DNA of 64,000 nucleotides, from assembly GCA_019096065.1 (NCBI GenBank), contig JAGUCH010000001.1, forward strand, positions 4,402,001-4,466,000. Reading direction: 5' to 3'. The first letter of the stretch is position 1. Each line of letters starts with the position of its first letter. Shown here piece by piece: positions 1 to 10,802 of the stretch. The DNA comes from Paracyclopina nana. Lineage: Eukaryota; Arthropoda; Copepoda; Cyclopoida; Cyclopettidae. The notes beneath the pieces are model-generated. The model made no database searches and was not told where the DNA came from. It was given only the letters and a program-made list of their open reading frames with translations. Position numbers and translations under genes: made by a program.

Positions 1-331
1 TTGATTGAAAATGCTGCTGCACAACTACTTGTATCGATGTATCAACACTTTGTACTACTACTATTTTTGAGTGAACATGAGGTCCGGATTATGGTCTCCT
101 CATCTATAACACCTCATCATCATTTGCGAACAAATTGTATGCGTGAGCTAATAAAAACGGCTTTTTCACGATCTATCGTGTTGTAACTGTTTTCTCAGCA
201 GCTCTGCAAATGCCAAATCGTTTTCACCTTAGGAGTAGCATCAAAAGGCTCAAAATAGTTGAAGTAATCCTTGTTTAATTCCTAGAATGAATACTCTTAT
301 TTTGATGCGTAGCAAATTGGATGGCAACAGC
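1..331. other. 3' flank of the WAP gene
   Basis: Downstream (on the minus strand) of the WAP gene's stop codon. I see no further coding potential. No canonical AATAAA lies on the minus strand here; the closest is AATAAG just beyond the stop codon (about 308-313), so the transcript end is unplaced. The short plus-strand open frame at the left edge has no recognisable features. Confidence 0.4.
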
Positions 332-1727
332 CTATTCGATATTGAGTCCTGGGCAAATTTCCAGCCTGATGGTGTCGTAGACACACTTCAAGATTGCATC
401 CGCATCCTGGCACAGACTGCGACTTTGCGGCTCTGATCCGGATTTGGCACGGTAGCACACGTGGCCACCACACTCATTAGCGCAACAAACTTCGTCCTCA
501 GCACAGTCGGAATTAGTGAAACAATTCTCAGAGCACGTACTTGGAATCTCCATTGATTCCACGCTGAACTTGGATAGCCAACCCGGAGTCCTCCTCGCAT
601 CCGGACACTCTGAATAGGAATATCAGTTGAATTTGTAGTAAGCTGTCAAGCATTCAGACTAAACTCACTTGAAGAACTGCCGCTGGATTTCATGGGGTCT
701 GCACAGCTTGTCACTGTGTCAGATAATTGGAGAGCCAATTCGTCGTCTGACAATCCGGAGAAATACTCTTGGAAAATTTCCACATCAGGAAATCCGTTGC
801 TGTCAAGAGCATCAATTGCGGACATGTACTCATATCCGAAACACGAGGACTGCAGTAAAATTGTAATGATGATATTTAATGGCTCAATGCTATTTATGCT
901 CACCAAGTGGTCTTTGCTCTGCTTGGCACCATTTTTCCCCTTATTCCATCGTTTGGATTCCAAACTATTGGATTTGCTCTTGTAAAATCTGACTGGCTTT
1001 TTACTTTTAGCGTGTGGCTTTTTCTTCATCTTCAACATAGCTTCGACAGCTCCAACATTCATGCCAACAGCCTCTGAGGTTTTGGCATCATTTTGGCTTG
1101 GCTGCTCCTCTTCCAGGTCGTCAGCATTGAGACGACTTCTGCTCCGTTTCATCCGGATTCTGAATTGAGTGACATCATCTATCATCTGAGTGATGAGGCC
1201 AAGTTTGGTCAAAAAGTTTTCAGCACTATCCTCCTTGACGGACATACAAATTTTTGCTTTCTGTGAGAAGAAAAAGAAAAAAACCCTTATCTCTTGACAC
1301 GCATCTGAGAAAAAGCACTTTTTTGCTATATAGCTCCCGAATCTCAATTAGAAGTGTGAAATAACAGACGTGCCTCATTTTTGGATTCAACTGACGCCAA
1401 CTTCTCCTGCTCATCGAAAAAATACGTCTCAAGCGGACTTTGGGTGGCCTTCGCCACCGATGATTTGGCCCATTGCTCTGGCTTTTTGGGATACTTTGTT
1501 GAGAATATTGGCTTCTTGCTTTTCACTCCATTCTTTTCCATTAGTATCTTGCTGCTGCTGCTGACTCCTTCTTCCCCACCACCAGGTCTGGCCTAGAAGT
1601 AGAGAATCGTGGATTTCGGCCTTTACCACATTTACCTAATGATGGTAAAGAATAAGTGAGTTACCATGGCAAGGCCACCAAGGCCCAAGAGCAGGAGTAA
1701 TACTTTTCTTGTGGTCTTCTTCTTCAT
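332..1727 (-). CDS. Secreted WAP (four-disulfide core) protein with odorant-binding-like flanking cysteines, 5 exons
   Basis: I join five exons with matching phases: 1727-1665, 1592-1370, 1256-904, 849-669 and 609-332, giving about 365 residues. Introns are 72, about 113, 54 and 59 bp, with GT/AG ends; the 1257-1369 boundaries are the least certain. Exon 1 encodes a basic start and leucine-rich core, a clear signal peptide (residues 1-21). Residues 22-213 are basic, Lys/Ser/Glu-rich and low-complexity. Residues 275-325 form a WAP domain: Cys 275, 299, 303, 309, 315, 316, 320 and 325, with the C-x3-C-x5-C-x5-CC-x3-C-x4-C pattern. The first spacer, 23 residues, is longer than usual. Six other cysteines (99, 216, 262, 340, 349, 359) lie outside the WAP. 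Residues 216-262 (a DSNGFPD turn, then an acidic helix ending in Cys) and C340-x8-C349 resemble the C-terminal half of PBP/GOBP odorant-binding proteins. WAP proteins are secreted protease inhibitors or antimicrobials; the function here is inferred only. Confidence 0.8.
850..903 (-). other. 54-bp in-frame, stop-free intron of the WAP gene
   Basis: The minus strand reads TTG|GTGAGC at the left and ACTGCAG|TCC at the right, a good donor and acceptor pair. The interval is 54 nt, sits between whole codons, and contains no stop codon. If kept in the mRNA it would add 18 mostly hydrophobic residues just before Cys216. The abrupt switch from a Lys-rich tail to an Ile/Leu-rich run and back argues that it is normally removed. 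Confidence 0.6.
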
Positions 1728-4430
1728 CTCGTGTTTATTTCTGCAGTGGTGCTACAGCGGAACTGAAGGAGGAGAAATCACCTGGCTTCTTTTTACGGTA
1801 CTCTCTCGTAAAGCTTGCTGGCCCGGATCATCTTGGGCTGCTGCTACTCCTGGTTGGGGCAGGATTTCTGCCACCTCCAAAGGGCAACGGCCAGCTCACC
1901 ACAGTGGTGGAACCTACGAGAAACTGCACAATATCCTACAAAGGACATTTCGCGATAGGTGTGTGCATTCCATCTAAATCGCAAGATGAGCACGACTATT
2001 GCACCGAAACTGCACGATATCACAATATGCCTTGCAAACTCAGAGCATAGGCATATAGTTTAAATTCTGCAGGCAATTTATTCGTTTTTACAATTAGAAG
2101 CAAAGTACAACATGGATGTGTGCATTGAATTTAAAAAATGGGAAGCAGATGCAATTCCATGCATTTTTGCGAGATGTTACCCGTCAAAGTCTCGAAGATG
2201 ATGATCAGGTTCGAATTCCTGAGTTATCCTGTTTTCATGACTATTTGACCCGAGGAGAGCTTTGCTTCGAGCACGCGAGCTTCAGTCGGTAATTTGAGTG
2301 GCAAAGACTTTTCCAAAAAGCTTTTTGGTATGCAAAGGAGTTGGATTCCCTGGAACGAGTGCTAGCAGGGAATTTATTGTACCAAAAAAGTTAGCTAATC
2401 CATGCTGCAAAGTTGACAACTTCACCCTTTTTTATAGCTGTCTCCGCGTTTGCTTTTCTTTGTAGAAATTCCTCGGTCAGAGTTCACTAAATAGTGCGGC
2501 CAAGATTGATGATTGTCTTATACATGGAGAACTGGATGGGGAAAACTGAGCCAGATCGAAAGCATTTGTTTTAGCCCCAGCTGTTACAATTAACATACCT
2601 TACACTTTTTGAGAGAGCACTTTGAAGCACCACCACCACACTGTGCACTTGGGAAAATGAAAAGTTCTCTATTTTACAAGTTAGGTTAATATACACTAAA
2701 CATTCCTTGAAAAAATTAAACTACTTCAAGCAAATTTATTAGAAAATAGTCCCTGAGTGAAAGCTCTGTTGTTGAGAAGCAAAAATTCTCGAGATGGGAA
2801 AAAGTGCGAAGAGAATTTTGTCTCTTTAGTCGACGTTTGCCTCATTAGGAGCGATTTAAAAGGGCAAATTTATTTGCATCCTTTACTTTTATGCACCCAG
2901 AGTTAATATGCTGTAAAGAGTTGGAAAACAGGAAAAATTCATTCAAATTAGTGTAGGAAATTGCCTTGCGATTCGCGGCACCAGCTGCTCTTTTTTCCTT
3001 TGCTCATTTCGAAGATTGCTACGAAATCCATTCGGAAACAAATGAGTCCGTTTTATCAAGTTGTCTTTTGCAACCTCTTCTCCCTTTTTTACTCATCTAC
3101 TACCTGCAGCAGCGTGGGTGTCATTTTCTAATGATTCACTCCGAGCTCTTTCGGATTTGTGCCTCGAATTCAATTGCCCAGAATGACAAGGCTAGATGAA
3201 ATTGCTGAGAAAATCGGCTGTTAGGGCGAACTTTTGTCAATTCACCATCCACTGTGCCCACAATCTTGAACGGTTAATGGCTGTCATTATTTGGCTTTAA
3301 GTGAGCTTCTCACTCTTCCTGCAGAAAAATATCCTACATTTAGATCACAGATTTCGGCAATTAGAGTAGCAGTTTATGTTGTGCCAAGTGCAATTTCCAA
3401 ATCTATTCAGTCATAGGTACAGCAATTTAATGAGTTTGCAGCAATTCAGGAAAAATAACAGGAAATTGACTGACCATTATTGTCCTCTACCTCGTAGTTC
3501 CTCAACTACTCCTTCTATTTGAATGCAATGCGACTGCTTTTTCTCCATTTTTTGATAGCTTCTCATGCCGAGCAGAGAATGATCTACGATGACACGAAAG
3601 CTTTATGAATTATGAACCCGAGATGTCAGCTCGTTTGTGCTGCATTTTATCTGGTTAACGTTAAACCTGACATGAAATCAGACTAGGAGGGTAAAAATCA
3701 TCCACGGCTTTTTTGCAGGGTCTTAAGATAATCTTGTAGCTTACTTCGAGCGATGGATGGGAACTTGAGCAAATCCCTCACTACCATAACAACATTATTA
3801 TAGATACTAGATGCAAAAACGAACGCGATCGATTTTTGCGCAAGAGCATAAACTAGATTTAGGCGTCCACAATGTGGACAGCAGGGAGCGGCCGTTTTAA
3901 AAGTCTTTATAGCTCGACTCTATTACGTTGGCTTAAAGCGCTCCATCGGCTAATATTCGTACTTTGATTCAGTACCAAAATGCCATTGAAATCAAAATCA
4001 AAATCCCTTCTAAACAAGCACGGGGAAAAAACTCGCAAAATGGCTGGACGTAGTGATGAAACGAGCCAGAAATTTTCAGCTTAATCAAGCTTCAAGCTTT
4101 TAAAAATGTGTTCGAGCGATCCCAAGCTTTAGGGCAGAATGAGAATTTGGTGATTTGGCAGAATTTTTCATACGCGTGAAAACAGCTTTTTGAACCACTG
4201 TGCACCCTAATAAGACTACTTTTTATATTTAGAATTCAGTTAACAGTTTTACCTGTCAACTGGTCAAGTCGACTTTGCTACTTAAAGAGGTCAACTCGCA
4301 GTCAGTATGCTACTTGTCACCCGGTAACTTCTATTCTATTGATAAGGTCAATTTTCATTGGTCCTTTTAAATTCTCTGATCTGATTGGTTCCGTCAATTT
4401 TTGCCTTTTGCCCGTGTCAGAACGATTTGT
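1728..4430. other. Non-coding stretch upstream of the WAP gene
   Basis: This should contain the WAP gene's promoter, but I could not fix a start site. The plus-strand open frames around 1666-2050 are antisense shadows of exon 1; the apparent signal peptide on that strand is the reverse complement of the real one. Beyond 2.1 kb the sequence is AT-rich with short random frames and no recognisable protein, RNA or transposon. Confidence 0.4.
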
Positions 4431-4461
4431 GGGAGCGTGCGCGCTACGCGCGCCCGCTCCC
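4431..4461. repeat. GC-rich hairpin
   Basis: A 31-nt near-perfect inverted repeat: GGGAGCG, then alternating GC, a short central turn, and the complement ending CGCTCCC. The single T/C disagreement falls inside the stem. It is strikingly GC-rich against AT-rich flanks. I found no partner repeat or target duplication, so its nature (transposon relic, terminator-like or structural) is open. Confidence 0.7.
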
Positions 4462-7400
4462 AATCAATTATAGAATATATTGCATACTCCAAAAAGCATA
4501 TAACCTATTTTGTCTAGCGTAGGTTAGTGCTGTTTGGCAAAGACTGGCAGTATAATAGAAGGGATAATCTGATTTTTGCATGTTGTCACAACCATTCGCA
4601 ATTATCATTTGTTTGCAAAATGACTCATACTATCAAGCTACAATATTCATAGTTATTTAGCACTACCATTTTTAGGAAATGCTCGATTGTTGATTCAGCC
4701 AACGCAAATCATCATAAGCAAAGTTTGACGCACTACACTAGGCTCAATTGCAGCAATGAAAACGAGCAGCTAGCTTCATGGCTACTGTAGCATTCAGAAA
4801 ATGACAATGGGCTGCTCTGGTTTTGGTCATAAATCTCCGCAACGCCATGATACAGTAAATGAGTGTTTGCGAATCCCACGCTGCTCATCTTAGTGATCGG
4901 GAACGCGCTGAAGAAGATGGCCACGTGCTGGGTACATCCTGATTCTAGACCATCAGAAAGCGATCTAGTAAGTTGTAAACAACTCTTTTGCCAGCTTCCA
5001 TCTGAGCTGATGCAAAATAAAGCAATTTTTTATGACCAACTTTTCTTGAGCAATTTGCAGCTCCAGCAAGCATGCCAACAACTTAGCCTGAAATGTGAGA
5101 CTTTTAAATGCTTCCTAGCATGAGGTGAGAAGAGACTCATTCCCAAAAATTGCCCGCAATTTCGAGCTCATAAAAACCCTGAGCATAGTTCACGAGTGAG
5201 GAAACCTTGGGTTCATAGCTGTTAATTGAGGGAGACAAGCCTGGGCTAAATATTTGTGTGTATTTGTAGGTCCACGGATCACTTATAACGGCTCTCCTCG
5301 TTAAAATCGACCCCTTTTTGCGTAGAAGCTTCCTGATACGCTTGACGAACTAGCTCATCATTTCAAGCACCTTTCAATTTCGCCAACTTTCGTCCTTATT
5401 TGATTAGTTTCGTTCTCATGGTCGTTTTCAGGTCTGATGAGTTTCTCATGGCAGAGTTGATTCAAAATAGACTGATCTGTCTCTCTCTCAATCGAGTAGA
5501 CATGGACAAGTTCGACATGTTTATATCGGATTATAACAATGGCTGGCAAATCGTCATGCACGAGTTATGAGCAGAACAATTTTTCCTCGAAAATAGCAAT
5601 ATTTTTGTCGGCTTATGCAAACAGCATCATCAATGGGATCGGCGCAAATCCCTTCAACCGTTGCCAGAAACGAAGATAACGCCAGAGAGAAATGGTTGCA
5701 AACTGCTAATGTCAACATTTATGTTGCATCCGATACCATCACTTAGTAAGCCTCGAGAATCGACAACTACATGACACCCTTTGTGATAGGCAAAATAAGG
5801 CTCATTTGAATACTAAAGCCCCAGTTTCGTCGTATCAGAAAAGCAATATTGAAGTATTGCCATCAACTTAATCATAGGCTATCTCGTCACGCTGTCAAAA
5901 ACCAAATAAGCTGTTGTTCGTCAAATTGTCATCATCGATTGAGTGAGTGAGACATTTGGAATAGTACTATGAGCTGCAAGCTGGCTTTACTTTTCCCATG
6001 CATAAATTGCTTGATGATTGATAGCTGAATCAATGGAATCAGTCCGTGCAGTAATTTGGCGGATGCGCTTGTGGTTTTGGCTGGTGGACAAGTAGGCTTT
6101 AAATCATTCTCATATATGAACTAGAGATGACTCACGAGACTTGGTGGCCTTAACCGCAAAATAGCCCACGCCAATTCTGCTAATGATTTTTAGCACTTGT
6201 TTAAAGAACTCCAAACACGAGAGATTCCCAAAATATTCGAGTAAATTCAATTAGGCAATAGTATAGTACCTGCAGCTAGGGAAAACCGCAGCAAACAAGG
6301 GTTTTTGATTTCACGTCAAAACAAAGCAAACCAAGGTTGGGAATCTCTGTGTTCAAGTAAACAACTCTCGTACAAATCAGCCATCTGCAGTTATTCTCAA
6401 AGAGGCCACTGGTTTAAAGGCTCAATGAGTCCCATTTCCTCTGACGTTGCAAAGATGCTCGCACATGGTCCATTTGTTTCAGTGTTCAGGCCTCTCTGTG
6501 TTTCGTAGATTTTCTTTCAGAGGTCATTTGTGCAATGCTCAACATTTGGATCTTGCGGATGCCATGCGTTCTCCATGACTCGGAATAACTCAAATTTAAT
6601 GGCCGAAAACGAGCCACTTGTGCTCACCACGTTTCCACCCCATTTCTTTTAGTAAAGCACAACAGCCACAAAAAAGTGCTGCGAGAGGAATTTTTGAGGA
6701 AAAATGAAAAGACGGCCGTTTCAAACCATATCCTCTCATTAACAGCAAAGTTGAAAGCTTTCTCAAGGTCTTTTGATCCTTTTACCCACGAGGCCGCACT
6801 GCTGCACACTTAAGAATCATTAGTGGCAGAAAAGGCCCTCAAAGGCCAAATTATAGGCAAATGCAAACGTGTAGTATAAAAAGACGCCGAGCTCCATCTA
6901 AAGGCTTTGTTGGTCGAATCACTTAACTGCCATCATTGCTGAAAGTGAAAGCTGAACAGTTGAGCAAATATTTGCCAATCTTGGCTGATGTTGTTTTCGT
7001 ATTGTGAAATTAGTGTAGAAGAAGTAGGGAAAATCACTGTATGGAAAAAATGCCAAAAAAGCCCACGGTAATAACCTGATCTTAACTTTCACCACCCTTT
7101 TTAAAGTGAATGCAATTGTTTGGATGATGCTGGTGCAATTTCGTTGGCAGCATAAAGTGCACAAACTAAGCTCTCTCACAAGGCCAAAATAGGCTAAGGT
7201 TGAGTGGCAAAAGTGGTTTGGTGGCTGTAACCAGATTTTCCAGAGTAATAAAAGCTGCAATTGCAGTCAGCGAGGATTGGATGGCTGCCTTGGGATCTGA
7301 GTAAAACCTCATCTCATCATCATCACGCTCGAAAATCATCTGCTGCCAATTTTCTTCGGGTACAGAGGGTCGTATAAAAAACCTGGCTTCGTGAAGAATA

Positions 7401-10165
7401 AAGGGATCGATTCACAGACACACCCTAGCAAGATGGGCAGTAGCCGTTCTTTTTTATATTCATTGGCAACGCTCAACGTGAAGAGCGAGTTATTGCCTTG
7501 CGGATCATTGAGCTTTCTTGTAAGAGTTTTGTCTGAGCAAGAAACATGGCACATATTGGATCAGAGTCTGGGATGAAGAACTCTACACGATCCTCTAATG
7601 AGCATAAAAAATCTCCTGATTATACCAAGAGGTCTACGAGAAATTCTGTGGAAAGCAAAAAAGGTCAGAAAATGATTAATTTCAAATTCACCTATGACTC
7701 GTGTTTCCTCCCAAAAAAGATGTGGGTTTGGCTGGGCGATTTGTGCGAGACAGAGAAAGCCTAATGAATTGTGACACACAGACTCGAACGTTAATTTACC
7801 TCAGGTAAACGCAGCTCTAAATAGTTGGCGTGCCAAAAATCATCGGATTTCCTAATATTACCAATTCCAGAGGTAGAGCTGTCGTCACAGAACATCAATC
7901 ACGGCTCTTGTTTGCTCTACTGCCGAGATTTGCCCCAAAAGTCACCTCAAAATGTGCAACAGTCTGACAGACATTTTGTCAGGAACAATTCTGCAGTCAG
8001 CTCGCGGTTCTCTTTGTTCAAGAAAAGTGTACATGGGATATATTAAATAGTTGAACAGCAGTGAGCCTCAAGCTCATATTACGCGCGTGTGTGCAAATCT
8101 AATATTGCGCAAAATGAAAAAAGTGCAGTTGCAGCAGTTGCAATATTTGCGGATGTGCATGCAAAATAATTGCAAATGTTTGGAATAGTTCCCTCATCAG
8201 CAGTAGCCATTTGCATTTTAAAGATCTCATTATGAGTGCACGTCCACTGGTAGCATTTATTTTGAAAGCAATGAATGTATAAAAGTATGCACAGCAAGGA
8301 ATTGAATATGGAAAACTGGCAGATCTGCAAGCTATATCCATCGTTCAAAACTTTTTTGAGCATTCCACTGCAACCTGCAAAATTCAATGTAGATGCTGCA
8401 GCAATAGCAAGCAAGTCCCAAGGGACTCCGTGTGACATTGAAGATCGATAGATTGATAAAAGACCCAGAAATTGGAAAATCTTGCTTGGCATGCATCTTT
8501 TTCGACACTTTTTCGAGAATTCTAGAGAAAACCGAATTGTTCCGGACGCTAATTATTAGGACGCCATGGGAGCTTGCGGAAAGTATCATTTTGCACATGT
8601 GTCAATTGTTAAGTTGAGACTGTTGTTTCAAGGATGATTAGTTGGGGTAAAAATTGCTTCCAGCAGCTAGGAAAGTGGAGAATCTTGGAAAATAACAAAT
8701 AATGAGTGATGATTGAGGCTTTCTAAAATGATTCCCCTGGGAGCGCCTGTACCGATTAGCTGATTGAGAGATAGATATTCCCTAGGGCACATTAGACTGC
8801 ATCCAGACTCACTACTGTCTGATCGTTGCCACACACGAAAATGTTTCATCCCAGACAATTAACTCGACTTTCTCTTCTCTGGCTGCTGCGAATTACACCG
8901 AGCCAGACACAATAACTTCTTTCGTGTTCTGACTATTGAAAGCCCTGCCGCTGCTATCTCTACATCATTCATTAGAAGAGATAAGAAATCTTTCGGTTGA
9001 AGGCAGTTACGATGCTCCGTGTTTGGACTAGATTTACTCCCCAAAACACGTGGACCTAGTCAAAACAAAGATTATGAATATAGAACGATAAAAAACATGC
9101 AGCTTTCTAATTCAAGAGAGCGGGCGAGTTGAAACACTGCAAGAGATTAATTCTACTGGGAATCAAGGCAGCTTTGTTTCAGTATTCTTCTGTGACAGAT
9201 TCCGACCATTTTTCAGCTCCGCGGCAATAGAAAGCTAAAGCTTCTGTCTAATGACGTGAGGATATCTGTGATTCATTTGCCTACAAAGCTGATGATGTCT
9301 GGCTCTGCCATGCTACTCTACTACAGTAGCCAATGGCTACGCAATACGCCAGATAATGTGTCAAAACCAATGAAAATCGCCATCTTCTTCCCCCTTCAAT
9401 TAACACTACATCCACCCCTGCATGTAGGTAATTTACCACCATGCATACATACAGCGTGGTCCACTAAACAAAGGACAAAACGAATGATGGGAATCGATTT
9501 GAATAAAATCCCCATTACTTACAAAGAGGTTACGATATTTTGACAGCCATAAATTACGCTTGGAAATTTGTCAACTGTGCTCACGAGGAGTAGACAAAGC
9601 AGGGATGCAAAAATATTGAACAAAGATTTTCAACTTTCTCATTCTACCATTGAATCCTTTCCTCTTCCTTTTGAATTTTTGCACATCTTTGCTTGGCATT
9701 GCTGCATTCGTCGAAAAAAGCAAACTGTAAAGCCTACAGTTTTAGCAACTATTGTGGGTAGGTGAGTGACAGCCAATTATTTTAGCTGGCGACAAAATTG
9801 AATAATGTTCTTGAATCCAGTTTCGAGCACGACTATTTTTCTTTTAGAAATATTTTCCCACTTGCTCATTCTCAGGAGAGTTGAGCTATGCTTTCTTCGA
9901 AGAGTTCTCAAAACATCTTGAGCTAAAACCAGATCAGTCAGCTCATTAGCCTTTTAGGCGAATTTCTCCTGAACAACCAAAGTCTTTTCATCCCCTTGGG
10001 GATTTGGGCTAGGGAAATGGGGAAACTCCACTTCCTCACGCAACTGCAACATAAAAGTAGAACCAAAAGGCTTGCTATTTGTAGAAATTGCACAGCCTGC
10101 ATGTAGCTTTACCCACAACAAAGTCCTTTTTCAACCAGAAAAACGATAGTTCGTGTCAGATAGGG
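4462..10165. other. Intergenic, nothing recognised
   Basis: AT-rich sequence with scattered short open frames (all under about 140 residues) on both strands, none with domain-like composition or flanked by convincing splice sites. No tRNA, microRNA family member or terminal-repeat element was recognised by eye. Confidence 0.4.
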
Positions 10166-10802
10166 GGTAGCACAGTGGGGTCATCTCTTTGCGAAAAGTG
10201 GCGTTTGGCGGCAAAGTGAAAAAGTCTAGTGCTAAATTCCCTAGGCCTTTCAAACGTAGATTAAAGGCCTAGTTTTAAATTTTTTGGCTTGAATTGGTGA
10301 TTTTTCATTGTAAAGTGCTTTAAAACACGGTTTTGGCAGCTATTACTGAGTTTGTTATTGTTTTGAAAATTCAAAAAGGGCCACTGAAGCCGGGAAAATG
10401 GGCTCAGTGAAAACTGTGATATCTCAAAATGGCGCCAAAATGTGCAAATAAAACTTTGTCATAATGATTTCAGGTAATCAACTGAATGTTTCATGCAAAA
10501 ATTGTTGAGGAATTTTGAGGAGTAACGAGCAAATCAATATTTGAAAATGATCAAAAATAGCTTAACTTCAGGATCCCATTTTCGCGGAAAAATTGAGCGA
10601 ATCGCAAATTTCCATTTATAGTAATCATAATTTGTAATGTTACCAAAATTTAATTCTAATCCCACAATCATGATTGAATTGTTTTCGGCCTCGAAATTTC
10701 CAATTTTAAACAACCGCGTTTTCAGAGAGTTTAAATGATGCTGCCATTTCGCGAGATTTCCAAACGCCACTTTTTGCAACGGGATGTCCCCACTGTGGGT
10801 AG
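10166..10802. mobile_element. 627-bp miniature DNA transposon with CACAGTG termini (Transib-like), 5-bp target duplication
   Basis: The element spans 10171-10797. Its two ends, read inward, both begin CACAGTGGGG and stay alignable without gaps for about 30 bp (CACAGTGGGGTCATC versus CACAGTGGGGACATC, later both AAAAGTGGCGTTTGG-like). It is bounded by a perfect 5-bp duplication, GGTAG, at 10166-10170 and 10798-10802. Terminal CACAGTG plus a 5-bp duplication is the signature of Transib, the transposon group related to the RAG1 recombinase. The target is not the GC-rich type Transib is known for, so the family call is tentative. No transposase is encoded; an internal hairpin (CTAGGCCTTT and its complement) sits at 10241-10272. 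Confidence 0.75.

Noticed and set aside
1666-2050. Plus-strand frames with an apparent signal peptide
   Set aside because: They are the reverse complement of the WAP gene's signal-peptide exon and its upstream flank; the minus-strand exon has matching splice phases and a complete downstream domain.
2210-2225. B-box-like GGTTCGAATTCC
   Set aside because: The T loop would be eight bases and no A box or cloverleaf stems exist upstream.
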